Origin: Carbonactinospora thermoautotrophica
GTDB lineage: Bacteria > Actinomycetota > Actinomycetes > Streptomycetales > Carbonactinosporaceae
Length of the DNA stretch: 38,489 nucleotides
Assembly (NCBI RefSeq): GCF_001543895.1
Contig: NZ_JYIJ01000011.1
Coordinates: forward strand, 170,593-209,081
Direction: 5' to 3'
Shown: piece after piece, positions 25,338 through 34,294 of the stretch
Numbering within the stretch: position 1 is the stretch's first letter
Layout of the letters: the number at the start of each line of letters is the position of its first letter
Program-made: the position numbers and the translations under genes
The notes under the pieces: model-generated
Told to the model about the DNA's origin: nothing
Seen by the model: only the letters and a program-made list of their open reading frames with translations
Databases searched by the model: none

Positions 25338-26067
25338 GGGTACCTCGCACGATCAGCCGCCGGGCGTGATTGTCGTAGGCAGCGGCATCGAAGTCGCCGA
25401 AGCACTCCACGTCGCTGAAGCCCGCGGCCTCGAACAGCGCGCGCAGCTCCGCCGCGCTGTAGAGGTACGACACGATCGACGCGCGGCGCACCGTGTCCCC
25501 GCGTACCAGGGTCCAGTCGGTGCGTAACCGAGTCCAGTCATCCAGGATCGTGTCCCGCATGAACACCGTGCCGCCCTCGACGTCCACGGCCTGCGGACGG
25601 CCGACCCAGCTGGCGAGAACCTCCTTGCCCAGCACGTCGACCAGCAGCCGACCACCAGGTGCCAGGCTGGCGAAGGCGTTGCGCAGCACCCTCAGGTTGT
25701 CGTCCGGGTCGGTGAAGTACCCGAAGGAGGTGTACATGCTGATGACCAGATCGAACGCGCCCGGATCGACGTACTCGCGCATGTCGGCCCGGACGAGACG
25801 GGCGCGCACGCCCGCCCGCTCACAGGCCACGCGGGCGCGGTCCAGCATCGCCGGACTCAGATCGACCCCGGTGACCTCGGCGCCCCGTCGCGCCAGCGGC
25901 ACCACGTGAAGTCCCGGACCGCAGGCCAGATCCAGCACCCGCGTACCCGCCGCGACCTGCAGCAGCGGGGACGTGGCGACCAGCTCAGCGGCCTCGGCCT
26001 CGCGCCGCGCCGAAAACATCACGCTCGCGAAACCGACCCACAGATCATCGTCCTCGTACCAGTGCAT
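25327..26067 (-). CDS. class I SAM-dependent methyltransferase
   Basis: 246 residues from ATG 26067 (MHWYEDDDLWVGF), with GGGGTGG upstream. The SAM-binding motif I is VLDLACGPG (44-52), followed by VTGVDLSPAML and DLVISMYTSFGYFTD. The substrate is not predictable. Its overlap with the permease gene puts it in the operon, where it could N- or O-methylate the chelator made by the PLP and ATP-grasp enzymes. Confidence 0.87.
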   Translation of the reverse strand: MHWYEDDDLWVGFASVMFSARREAEAAELVATSPLLQVAAGTRVLDLACGPGLHVVPLARRGAEVTGVDLSPAMLDRARVACERAGVRARLVRADMREYVDPGAFDLVISMYTSFGYFTDPDDNLRVLRNAFASLAPGGRLLVDVLGKEVLASWVGRPQAVDVEGGTVFMRDTILDDWTRLRTDWTLVRGDTVRRASIVSYLYSAAELRALFEAAGFSDVECFGDFDAAAYDNHARRLIVRGTRAS

Positions 26068-26345
26068 GCCACCCCGCTCATCCACCCCATCCAGCGAAGG
26101 GCGACCACCCGTATCACGACCACCCGTATCAGCAGTCGTTGATCGGCGCGCTCCGGTTCCCGGCACGGGTGACTTTCCCGAGCGGGTCGCGCCGCGAGCA
26201 GAGGCACCAGCCCGCTGACGAGCTCGTCGAGCGGCAGGAAGATCAGGGCCAACAGCGCCAGCCTCACCGGCTGCCCGCGGTGCTCCACCCGGGAGGAAGC
26301 ACGGCCAGCCAGCAGAACCGAGCGGTTCTGCGACTGTGCGGATGG
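26068..26345. other. 278-bp gap in the operon with a 15-bp tandem repeat
   Basis: This is the only real spacer in an otherwise overlapping operon. It contains two exact adjacent copies of CGACCACCCGTATCA (26102-26116 and 26117-26131), 35 bp upstream of the methyltransferase start. An internal promoter or operator is possible. A minus-strand frame from GTG 26288 has a hydrophobic start (RLALLALIFLPLDELVSGLV), but no supporting family. Confidence 0.5.
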
Positions 26346-27572
26346 TTACTTCCGGCTGGGGCAGACGCGCGAGGCAGCCACAACGGCCATAAAGGTGAGA
26401 CCGCCGAACACCGAGGCCGCTCCGGAATACCCGGCGAGCGCGAGCCCGAGACCACCGAGCGCGGCCCCGGCAAAGGTGCCCAGGCTCATCCCCGCGGCGT
26501 TGACACTCAGGGCCGAGCCCCGCAGCGGTCCGCTGCGTCTCACCAGCAAGCCCACCACGCACGCGGCCACCCCTGCGTGGCTCGCGCCCAGCAGGGCGGT
26601 CAGCAGCAGCGCCAGCGGCAGCGCGGTGGTGAAGAAGATCCCCACGACCGCGCCGAGAGCGACCAGTAACCCCACCAGCAGTATCTGCTCGGGCCCGAAC
26701 CGCGGCCGGACACGGTTGGTGTAGCGGCCCACCAGCAGGTTACCGACGAAAAACGACGTCCCGCTAAGCGTCCAGACCAGCGCGAACGCACCAGCACCCA
26801 GCTGGAAACGCGCGTCGTAGAACGCCGCCAGGTAGGACAGATAGCCCATGAACGCCGCCGCACGCAGCACGGACACGGCAAGCAGCGGCACCGCACCGGG
26901 CACATGGACCAGCGCACGAAATGACGCCGTGTAACCGGGGAGCCGCTCCCGCTCACCGCCCCGGGCGCCGGCGGGTGCCCACCGGCGCAGGATGAGGGCG
27001 AGCAGCAGCGCGACCACCGCCACAGCCAGCAGATCACCACGCCAGCCCCACACGGTCGCGGGCAGCGCGACCGCCGGGGCGGCGAGCATCGCGACCAACG
27101 ACTGCGTCGCGGTCACCAACGTCGCCGCACGGCCGGCAGCGGCGCCGTCACCGAAGCGATCCGCGGCCGCCGCGCCGAGCGCGGGGCTGAGCACCGACAG
27201 CGCCGCGCCCGCCAGCAGGCAGAAGGCGACCATCGCGACGAACACGCCGAGGACGCCGATCAGCGCCGAGACGGCGAGCAGCACCAGCCCGCCAGCGGCG
27301 ACCTGATGGCGCGGCGCCCGGTCGAGCAACGGCGCGAACGCCACACCCACGATCAGCGCCGCAAGCCCGCCAAGCCCTCTCAGGCTGCCCATCGCCGCCA
27401 CCCCGCTGCCGGCCTCGCGCGCGATCGGCACGAGAAACGTGCTGAACACGGTGAACGGCAGCAGGCTCACCACCGAAGCCAGCAGAACAGGCCACAGAAT
27501 CCGCGCTATCTGCAGATCGCTCGGTACCGCATCGGGAACACGAGCGTCCGGGCCCCCCGCTTCAGCACTCAC
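26346..27572 (-). CDS. MFS exporter, first gene of the predicted metallophore operon
   Basis: 408 residues from GTG 27572, with about 12 hydrophobic segments (ILWPVLLASVVSLLPFTVFS, TLSGTSFFVGNLLVGRYTNR and SALSVNAAGMSLGTFAGAAL are examples). The length suits 12-TM drug/metabolite efflux proteins. It is the leading gene of the leftward set and is the likely secretion route for the chelator; importer genes follow. A short upstream frame with a strong ribosome-binding site overlaps its start. The substrate is inferred from context only. Confidence 0.87.
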   Translation of the reverse strand: MSAEAGGPDARVPDAVPSDLQIARILWPVLLASVVSLLPFTVFSTFLVPIAREAGSGVAAMGSLRGLGGLAALIVGVAFAPLLDRAPRHQVAAGGLVLLAVSALIGVLGVFVAMVAFCLLAGAALSVLSPALGAAAADRFGDGAAAGRAATLVTATQSLVAMLAAPAVALPATVWGWRGDLLAVAVVALLLALILRRWAPAGARGGERERLPGYTASFRALVHVPGAVPLLAVSVLRAAAFMGYLSYLAAFYDARFQLGAGAFALVWTLSGTSFFVGNLLVGRYTNRVRPRFGPEQILLVGLLVALGAVVGIFFTTALPLALLLTALLGASHAGVAACVVGLLVRRSGPLRGSALSVNAAGMSLGTFAGAALGGLGLALAGYSGAASVFGGLTFMAVVAASRVCPSRK

Positions 27573-27621
27573 GTCGCAAACCCACCCGCCCCCTCGCGGG
27601 CCGTGCGTACGACCCCCCCAC
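27562..27621 (-). CDS. possible 19-codon leader peptide overlapping the MFS start
   Basis: GTG 27621 is preceded 5 nt upstream by GGAGGAG (27627-27633), the best ribosome-binding site nearby. The frame (MGGSYARPARGRVGLRREC) ends at TGA 27562, 10 bp inside the exporter gene, whose own GTG has a weaker site. This arrangement would couple exporter translation to the leader. Alternatively the site belongs to a longer frame that I cannot identify. Confidence 0.35.
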   Translation of the reverse strand: MGGSYARPARGRVGLRREC

Positions 27622-27633
27622 GTTGTCTCCTCC

Positions 27634-27869
27634 GCCGAGACTGCCGAGGCCAGCCAGCTCGACACCCGCGGCCGCAATACCAGCTTCGAGGAGATCACCG
27701 AGATTAACCCGCGGTTGGCCCGCCCGCACCTGCAATGCGGAAACGCTGCTGACCTGATGCCCGGTTGAAACGATCCCGCAACTGACGCCGCTGAGATCTG
27801 CCCCGCCGTGACAGGGCAAGCCGCGATCAAGCCCTCTGCCTGCCGGCGGGAGTGTCAAACGAAGGGTGG
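27634..27869. other. upstream region of the exporter operon
   Basis: The promoter of the leftward operon should lie here, but I see no convincing -35/-10 pair or Fur/Zur-type palindrome. A minus-strand frame runs through it without a start site that I can support. Confidence 0.3.
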
Positions 27870-28165
27870 TGCGCCACGAGGTGCTGTTTGTTCGGATGGG
27901 GGTGAGAGACCTTCATCGCCTGGCCGTCGTAGCGGTCGGGTGAAGCTGGCGGCAGCCTGATCCACGGGACGGTGGTGAGGGTGGGAGCAGCCGCGACGAA
28001 GTCGGGGCGGCCTGGTACTACCGGACGGGTCGGGCCCGGTGAGCGAGACGGGAAGGCATACGCGAGGAATCGGCGTCTGAGGCCTCTTAACTTCTGACCA
28101 GCTCGAACCCGGTGGATGTGGGCTGGTGGGCGGTGCGTACCGGTTGTCGGCGACGGCCGAATCTG
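27870..28165 (+). mobile_element. probable 5' portion of a group II intron, truncated by ISL3
   Basis: The segment begins GTGCGCC, fitting the GUGYG 5' end of bacterial group II introns. It continues with structured, non-coding GC-rich text (GTGAAGCTGGCGGCAGCC, then GTGAGCGAGACGGGAAGGC) like domain I. No maturase frame is present. It ends abruptly at the ISL3 terminal repeat at 28166. The assignment is by sequence feel, without folding. Confidence 0.42.
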
Positions 28166-29898
28166 GGTTCTGGCCCATATTTCGTGATGAAGTTGGCCCT
28201 TGCTGTCAGGTGGCGTGGAGGATGCGTTTGCGGAGCAGGTCGAACTTGGCGCGGCCGTACATCTGCCTTTTGATCATTTTGATGCGGTTGATGTTGCCTT
28301 CCACGGCGCCCGAGCTGTGCGGGAGGGTGAGTCCGTTGCGGACGGCGGTGTAGTCGCGCCTGAGTCCTCGCACGAAGCGGTGCAGGTGGGGCAGGTCGTC
28401 GGCGTCGACCTTGGCCATCCAGGAATCCAGGCGCTCGCCGTGCCGGCCGGTGAGGATCTCGGCGAACGCCGTGACGTGGGCGGCGGCGGTGTCCAGGTGC
28501 GGACAGACGGCGAGGATCTGCTTGAGCTTGGCCTGTTCGTCGGCGTCGAGGTCATCGGGGTGGCGCAGCATCCAGGAGGTGATGCGGCGGACCTTCGGCA
28601 CGGCTGGCTGGGCGGGTGGTGCGGCGCCCAGCGCCCGGAACGGCGCGAGGTAGGCGGCGACGGTGCCCAGGCTGCCCCGGTAGCCCTGTTCGGTGATCTC
28701 CCGATAGAGGGTGCTGGCGCCTGTGCAGCCGGCGTTCCAGCGTTCGTGCAGGTAGGGCTTGTAGGCATCGAGGATGCTGGGCCGTCCGGCGCGGGGTTTG
28801 GCCAGCAACTCCTCGACGCTGTCGGCGCGGTAGAAGCGGCGCACGGTCTCCTTGGCCAGCCCGAGTTCCCGCATGATCGGCTTGATGCCCTTGCCCTGGG
28901 CCTTCAGCGCCTGGACCGCGTCGTAGCGGGCCTTGGTGCGCGCCACCAGGCGGGAGTTCTCCCGGCGCTCGGCGTGAGCGGCCTCGGCCGCCTCGGCGAG
29001 TTCGGCGGCGCTGGTCGCCTGAGCCGGGACCTCGAGTGGAATGTCGGCCTCACGGCGCAAACAGCCGTGGTGGGCGGCGACGGTCTTCTCCACGTACTCG
29101 GCGAGGTTGTGCCACACATGCCAGCGGTCCGCGACCTGGATCGCCTCTGGCGCACCGGCTTGGGCGCCTTCGGCGTAGGCGCCGGCGCGGTCCCGACACA
29201 CCACCGCGGTGCCGGGATGCCCGGCCAGCCAGGCAGCGAACGTCTCGGCCTGCCGGTCGTCGAGGACGTCGATCGGCCGGTGGGTGTCCAGGTCGACCAG
29301 GACCGTGCCGTAGCGATGGCCACGCCGTAGCGCGAAGTCGTCCACGCCGAGGACCGCCACCGGGCCGACCTCGGGATCGGGCAGGGCCCGGACCAGACGG
29401 AGCAGCACGTTGCGGCCCACCGGCATCCCTAACCTGGCGGCCAGGCGGGACCCGGCTCGGCCGGCCAGCGCCACCCCGATCGCCTCCAGCATCGCCCGCA
29501 GCAGCGCCGTGCGCCGACCGTAGGGCACGGTCAGGCCCGCGACCTGCTCGGCGAACGTCCTGACCCGACAGCCTTCGTCGTCACAGAAGAACCGGCGCAC
29601 CCGCAGCCGAATCACCACACGCCGACCGGCCAGTGCCGCATCGGCGAGCCTGCGCTCATACCGGCTGTGCACCCGCACCGACTCACAACCGCAGCCGGGA
29701 CACGCCGCGGCCGCTCCCCGCGGATACGCCCAGATCCACACCGCGCCACGGATCTCCTCGACCCGCTCGATCACCACACCAGCCAGGTGCGGCAGCAGAA
29801 CGCTCAGATCGTGATCAACACACGCCCGAACATGATCACAGAGCCCTCGCCAGCACCCCGCAGGGGGCCATGCCGATCACGAAATATGGGCCAGAACC
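28166..29898 (-). mobile_element. ISL3-family insertion sequence A
   Basis: A 1733-bp element bounded by perfect 23-bp terminal inverted repeats at 28166-28188 and 29876-29898 (tips GGTTCTGGCC). It carries one transposase gene. The 8 bp outside the ends are CGAATCTG and AGTTTTCG, so there is no target duplication, unlike a simple ISL3 insertion. The left flank is intron-like sequence and the right flank is truncated drmB, so this is a recombination junction. Confidence 0.9.
28206..29777 (-). CDS. ISL3-family transposase (copy A)
   Basis: 523 residues from GTG 29777, full length. The N-terminal zinc-binding part is [20 protein letters not shown] with FFCDDEGC. The catalytic domain follows: [52 protein letters not shown], and the C-terminal [20 protein letters not shown] holding the glutamate. 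There are no frame breaks. It is related to, but clearly different from, the copy at 32619-34172. Confidence 0.92.
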   Translation of the reverse strand: MVIERVEEIRGAVWIWAYPRGAAAACPGCGCESVRVHSRYERRLADAALAGRRVVIRLRVRRFFCDDEGCRVRTFAEQVAGLTVPYGRRTALLRAMLEAIGVALAGRAGSRLAARLGMPVGRNVLLRLVRALPDPEVGPVAVLGVDDFALRRGHRYGTVLVDLDTHRPIDVLDDRQAETFAAWLAGHPGTAVVCRDRAGAYAEGAQAGAPEAIQVADRWHVWHNLAEYVEKTVAAHHGCLRREADIPLEVPAQATSAAELAEAAEAAHAERRENSRLVARTKARYDAVQALKAQGKGIKPIMRELGLAKETVRRFYRADSVEELLAKPRAGRPSILDAYKPYLHERWNAGCTGASTLYREITEQGYRGSLGTVAAYLAPFRALGAAPPAQPAVPKVRRITSWMLRHPDDLDADEQAKLKQILAVCPHLDTAAAHVTAFAEILTGRHGERLDSWMAKVDADDLPHLHRFVRGLRRDYTAVRNGLTLPHSSGAVEGNINRIKMIKRQMYGRAKFDLLRKRILHAT

Positions 29899-31320
29899 AG
29901 TTTTCGCGAAGCGTTGACAGACTTCCCCTACGTGCACTTTGTGCACCGTGGCGCAGAGTGCGCCAAGGCCAGCCACCCCATCCTGCGGATGGACGACCGC
30001 GGCGGCAACATCGGCGCCAACGTGGCGATCCAGTGCCTCAGCTGCGAGGAGCGCCGCAACATCCGGGAGGCGATGGGCCGGCGCGGGGAGGAGAACCTGC
30101 CACGCTGCCGGGGCCGCCACCCCCATCTGGGCACTTTCGACCCGCGGGGTTGCGGCAAGGACCCCAAGGTGCTCGTGATCGGCGCGTCCAACCAGTGGTT
30201 CCCGCAGACGCTGTCCGCGCTTGCCGTGCCGCCCAGCGGTGCGAGCGCGCTGGACGCCAAGGTCGAGCAGCACTGGAAAGTCCTCAAGGGCATTCCCGAC
30301 AAGGCCATGCTGGCGTACCTGCGTGAGAACAGCGAAAGCTTCCCGGTCTTCCGCGAGTTCGAGAAGTGGAGCGACGAGGAGATCTGGAACGCGATCGAAC
30401 GACGCCGCCAGGCCCCGGAAACAGGGGAGGAAGCCGGGCGCGGCTATCCCGACCTGCGGACCCCGGAATGGGAGGTCTTCTCCTCCCCCCACCTGCCCGA
30501 GCCCACCGACGACTTCGCCCTGCACCGTGGCCCGGTGCCGGACCCGCTGGCCGGCGTGTACGCCGACGTCGTCCAGGCCGAGCGGCTGCGTGAGGTCCGA
30601 GCCCTGGTCGGGTTCACCCGCCTGGACGCCCCCGACCCCGACGACCCCGACCTGGTGGTACGCGCCCCGCTGGCCCGCTCGGCACCCACCTGGGTGCCGG
30701 CGAGCGAGGTCCGAGGAGAGGGGATCTTCCTGCGGCTGCCGGAGGACCTGCTGCGCGACTGGGAAAAACGCGTCCAGGACTCCGCGGCCCTGCGGGCGCA
30801 TGAGGAAGCGTACGCCCGGTTCCGCAGCAACCGGTACTCCGACCGCATCCCCGGGTCGTTCGACCCGATGGACCACTGGCCCGGAGCCCGCTACCTCGCC
30901 CTGCACACGCTGTCCCACCTGCTGATCCGCACGATCGCGCTGGAATGCGGCTACAGCTCGGCCAGCCTCGCCGAGCGGATCTACGCCGGCACCGAGGACG
31001 ACCCGCGCAACGGCATCCTGATCTACACGGCGGTTCCGGACGCCGAAGGCACGTTGGGCGGCCTGGTCTCGCTGGCCGAACCCGAGCCGCTCCTCCGGCT
31101 GACCCGCCGCGCCCTCGACGACGCCCGGCGCTGCTCCTCCGACCCGCTGTGCGCCGAACGGCTGCCGCACCCGCCCGCCGACTTCCTGCACGGGGCGGCC
31201 TGCCACGTGTGCCTGTTCGTCTCGGAGACCACATGCGAGCGGGGCAACCGGTTCCTGGACCGGCGGTTCATCGTTCACATCGACGAGCCCGAGCTGGCAC
31301 TGTTCCCTGACCTGCCATGA
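29899..31320 (+). pseudogene. drmB: DISARM protein DrmB (DUF1998), N-terminally truncated
   Basis: About 470 codons remain, beginning right at the ISL3 end with TDFPYVHFVHRGAECAKASH, a conserved internal DrmB block, so roughly the first quarter is gone. Later DrmB features are intact: IQCLSCEERRNIREAMGRRG, VIGASNQWFPQTLSALAVPP, and the DUF1998 core HTLSHLLIRTIALECGYSSA with ERIYAG and GILIYTAVPDAEGTLGGLVS, then HGAACHVCLFVSETTCERGN. DrmB works with the DrmA helicase to block incoming phage DNA. No start codon or promoter of its own is evident. It overlaps drmC (ATGA at 31317). Confidence 0.87.
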
Positions 31321-32081
31321 CCTGGCGTCCCGGCTTCGAGGCGGCGGTGGCGGACCTCGCCGCCCGGATGGGACCAGCCCAGCTGCGCGCGTTCGCCGAC
31401 CGGATCGCGGCGGGCTGGCCGCATGAGGCGATCCTGCAGGCGGTACCCGTGCCCGGGTTCGCCGAGGCGGCCAGGCCGGTGCTCGCCGCACAGCAAGCGG
31501 AAGGGGTGACGAACGCGGAGGCGGCGGCCTACCTGCGCGGGGTGGCCGCCGGCCACGCCCAGCACGCCAGCACCGTGCGCGTCGAGTCCGTGTGGAGCGG
31601 CCCGAGCACGCACGCGGTGCCGGTACGGGCCACCGCCCAGGTGCTCGTCGAACTCGTCAGCGAGGCCGAGAACGAACTGCTGCTGATGACCTACTCGGCC
31701 AAACCGTACCCGCCGCTGCTCGACGCCCTGGCGAAGGCGGTCGCCCGAGGCGTGTCGGTCACCGTGGTGGTCGAGACCCTCCAAGGCGCGGGCAGCGCGC
31801 TTGCCGGGCAGGAACCCGCGGCAGCCTTCGCCTCAGTCCCCGGCCTGGAACTGTGGCACTGGCCGGTCAGCGAGCGCCCAGACGAGGGGGCGAAAATGCA
31901 CGCCAAACTGGCCGTGGCCGACCAGCGCCTGCTGCTCGTGACGAGCGCCAACCTCACCCAATCCGGGGTGGACAAGAACATCGAAGCCGGCCTGCTGGTC
32001 CGCGGCGGGACCGCGCCACAACGCGCGGCGGAACACATCACCGAGCTGCGAGCGCGGGGCGTGCTGGCGCGGTTGCGCTGA
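31317..32081 (+). CDS. drmC: DISARM protein DrmC, phospholipase D-like
   Basis: 254 residues, apparently full length. A helical N-terminal half (residues 1-85) precedes a PLD-like domain with one HKD motif, MHAKLAVADQRLLL (H195, K197, D202), followed by TSANLTQSGVDKNIEAGLLV. PLD-family members cut phosphodiesters; in DISARM, DrmC is an accessory part. Its start overlaps the drmB stop. With drmA and the methyltransferase gone and drmB truncated, the system cannot be complete. An IS256 relic begins about 80 bp after its stop. Confidence 0.87.
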   Translation: MTWRPGFEAAVADLAARMGPAQLRAFADRIAAGWPHEAILQAVPVPGFAEAARPVLAAQQAEGVTNAEAAAYLRGVAAGHAQHASTVRVESVWSGPSTHAVPVRATAQVLVELVSEAENELLLMTYSAKPYPPLLDALAKAVARGVSVTVVVETLQGAGSALAGQEPAAAFASVPGLELWHWPVSERPDEGAKMHAKLAVADQRLLLVTSANLTQSGVDKNIEAGLLVRGGTAPQRAAEHITELRARGVLARLR

Positions 32082-32157
32082 AATCCAGCGGTGGCACTGC
32101 GCCCATGTGAACCACAACATTTCAAGTATTTGAGGCACCCGGCGTGGTAACCCGCGA

Positions 32158-32523
32158 CCGATCCAACGCGGCCTGCTCGGTGGGCGCGGTGTAGCCGGGC
32201 TTAAGGTCCCGGCTGAGGGCCGCCCAGTCCTTGCGGGAGGCGTAGCGGAGGCTGTTCCGCAGCAGGTGGACGATGCACGTCTGGGTCACCGCTTGCGGCC
32301 ACACCGCGCCGATGGCGTCCGGCAAGCCGGTCAGCCCGTCACACACCACGATGCACACATCCCCGACACCGCGGTTCTTGATCTCGGTGAGGACGTGCAG
32401 CCAGTACTTCGCGCCCTCCCCGCCGTCCCCGGCCCACAACCTGAGGATGTCGCGTTCCCCATCGACGGTCACTCCGAGGACGACGTAGATGGGCCGGTTG
32501 GCGACCTGCCCGTCGCGCACCTT
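32158..32523 (-). pseudogene. IS256-family transposase, middle part, split by ISL3
   Basis: Minus-strand codons read KVRDGQVANRPIYVVLGVTV, DGERDILRLWAGDGGEGAKY, CIVVCDGLTGLPDAIGAVWP and CIVHLLRNSLRYASRKDWAA, a clear IS256 catalytic core. It ends at about EQAALDR, so the C-terminal third is missing. The preceding codons (QAVYPVVFIDCIHVKIR) lie on the far side of the ISL3 element at 34209-34260. The gene was therefore interrupted by ISL3 and truncated at both ends. Confidence 0.87.
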
Positions 32524-34208
32524 GGTTCTGTCGACGATCTTGTGATGCGGACGGTTCAGCGGGACGGCCAGTGCGCTGGTGATTATGCTGCGCGTGTTCT
32601 GGTGACGTCCTGGAAGAGTTGTTTCCGCATCTGGCCGACCTGGTGGTCGAGCGCGTTGAACGCCAGGCGGATGCAGTGGTGTTGTGTGGCCGGGTGCGGT
32701 CGGCTGCCGCATCGTGTCCGTGGTGCGGGCAGATGTCCGACCGGGTGCACGGCGGTTATCTCCGGCGTCTGCGGGATGCCGCCGTGGGCGGTACTGGTGT
32801 CGTGATCGTGTTACGGGTACGGCGCTTCCGCTGCACCAACGGAGACTGCCATGCCGTGACGTTCGCCGAGCAGGTGACCGGGCTCACGACCCCGCACAGC
32901 CGCTACACCCCGCTGCTGCGCGGTTTGCTGACCCAGATCGGCCTGGCCCTGTCGGGCCGGGCGGGAGTACGGCTGGCGGCCGCGGCCGGCCTGACGGTGG
33001 GCCGGGACACCCTGCTGAAGCTGGTGAAGGCGCTGCCCGACCCCGACATGGGGCCGGTGGAGGTGCTGGGGGTGGACGACTTCGCTTTCCGTAAGGGATA
33101 CCACTACGGCACCGTGCTGATCGACATGGCCACGCGGCGCCCGCTGCACCTGTTCGACGGCCGCGAAGGTGGGGACCTGGCGGCCTGGCTGCGACAGCAC
33201 CCCGAGGCCAGGGTGATCTGCCGGGACCGCTCCGGCGGCTACGGGGAAGGCGCCCGGCTGGGGGCACCCCAGGCAGCACAGGTCGCCGACCGGTTCCACC
33301 TGTGGCAGAACCTCGGCCAGGCCGTGGAGAAGACGGTCAGCACCCATCGGGCCCGCCTCGCCGAACCCGCGACCGCGCCACCGGCTGGGCCCACGCCGCA
33401 GGTGGTGCAGCCACCAGCGGAGCTGAAGATCGTCACCCGGCTGCGGACCCGGTACGCCGCGGTGCACAAGCTGCGCGCCGAGGGGCTGTCGAAGGCGGCG
33501 ATCGGCCGCAAACTCGGCCTGTGCCAGGCCACCGTCGGCAAACTCGCCGACGCCCGCACCGTGGACGACGTGATCGCCAAGAGCCAGCACCGCGCCCACA
33601 TCGTCGATCCGTACACCGGATACCTGCACCGCCGCTGGCACGAAGGCGTACGCAACGCCGCCCAGCTCTTTCGCGAGATCCAGGAACTCGGCTACCCCGG
33701 AGGTGAGTTGGCCGTCCAGCGTTACCTGCGGCGGTACCGGACAGGACGCGGGCACGCCCCGCATCCCGGCCCGAAGCCGCCCCCGGTCCGCGAGGTCACC
33801 TCCTGGATCACGACCCACCCCGACCACCTCAGCGAGGACGACGCCGCCAAACTACGAGGGCTCCGGGACCGGGACGCTGAGCTCGACCGGCTCACCAGCC
33901 ACGTCAGGGCCTTCGCCGCGATGATGACCGGCCGGCACGGCGACCGCCTGAAGGAGCGGATCACCAGCGTCGAGCAGGACCCCCTGCCGCCGCTGGCCTC
34001 CTTCGCCCGCAACCTCCGCCGCGACCTGGACGCGGTCCGCAACGGGCTGTCCCTGCCCTACAGCTCCGGCGCGGTCGAAGGCAACATCAACCGGCTGAAG
34101 ATGCTCAAGCGCCAGATGTTCGGCCGCGCCGGCCTCGACCTGCTCCGCACACGCGTCCTCCTCGCGAGATGACCGCAGCCGTCGGATCACAAGATCGTCG
34201 ACAGAACC
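32524..34208 (+). mobile_element. ISL3-family insertion sequence B
   Basis: A 1685-bp element with perfect 23-bp terminal inverted repeats at 32524-32546 and 34186-34208 (tips GGTTCTGTCG). It sits inside an IS256 transposase gene. The 8-bp flanks are CGCACCTT and CGGATCTT, equal at 6 of 8 positions, so the target duplication has either diverged or comes from two different IS256 copies. The tips differ from element A after GGTTCTG. Confidence 0.9.
32619..34172 (+). CDS. ISL3-family transposase (copy B)
   Basis: 517 residues from TTG 32619; the frame is open a little further upstream. It has the zinc-binding N-terminus (SCPWCGQMSDRVHGGYLRRL, FRCTNGDCHAVTF), the catalytic [46 protein letters not shown], and the C-terminal [20 protein letters not shown]. 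It is intact, so the element may be mobile. It is a divergent relative of copy A. Confidence 0.9.
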   Translation: MFPHLADLVVERVERQADAVVLCGRVRSAAASCPWCGQMSDRVHGGYLRRLRDAAVGGTGVVIVLRVRRFRCTNGDCHAVTFAEQVTGLTTPHSRYTPLLRGLLTQIGLALSGRAGVRLAAAAGLTVGRDTLLKLVKALPDPDMGPVEVLGVDDFAFRKGYHYGTVLIDMATRRPLHLFDGREGGDLAAWLRQHPEARVICRDRSGGYGEGARLGAPQAAQVADRFHLWQNLGQAVEKTVSTHRARLAEPATAPPAGPTPQVVQPPAELKIVTRLRTRYAAVHKLRAEGLSKAAIGRKLGLCQATVGKLADARTVDDVIAKSQHRAHIVDPYTGYLHRRWHEGVRNAAQLFREIQELGYPGGELAVQRYLRRYRTGRGHAPHPGPKPPPVREVTSWITTHPDHLSEDDAAKLRGLRDRDAELDRLTSHVRAFAAMMTGRHGDRLKERITSVEQDPLPPLASFARNLRRDLDAVRNGLSLPYSSGAVEGNINRLKMLKRQMFGRAGLDLLRTRVLLAR

Positions 34209-34260
34209 CGGATCTTCACGTGGATGCAGTCGATGAACACGACCGGATACACCGCTTGAG
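34209..34260 (-). pseudogene. IS256-family transposase, fragment right of ISL3
   Basis: Minus-strand codons QAVYPVVFIDCIHVKIR belong directly before KVRDGQVANRPIYV, which is at the left end of ISL3 element B. The first catalytic aspartate lies in this FIDCIHVK block. The N-terminal part of the transposase is missing; an IS30 fragment begins beside it. Confidence 0.8.
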
Positions 34261-34294
34261 TTCTAGCGGTGGTTGCGAACGTCTCAGAAGAGGG

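Noticed and set aside
26019-26288. A small membrane protein from GTG 26288
   Set aside because: One hydrophobic stretch only, and the frame runs into the methyltransferase gene through repeat sequence. No family is recognised.
27562-27858. A 98-codon minus-strand frame as a peptide precursor (segment NLGDLLEAGIAAAGVELAGL)
   Set aside because: It has no ribosome-binding site at a usable start and no modifying enzyme nearby. Only the short leader at its end has a good site.
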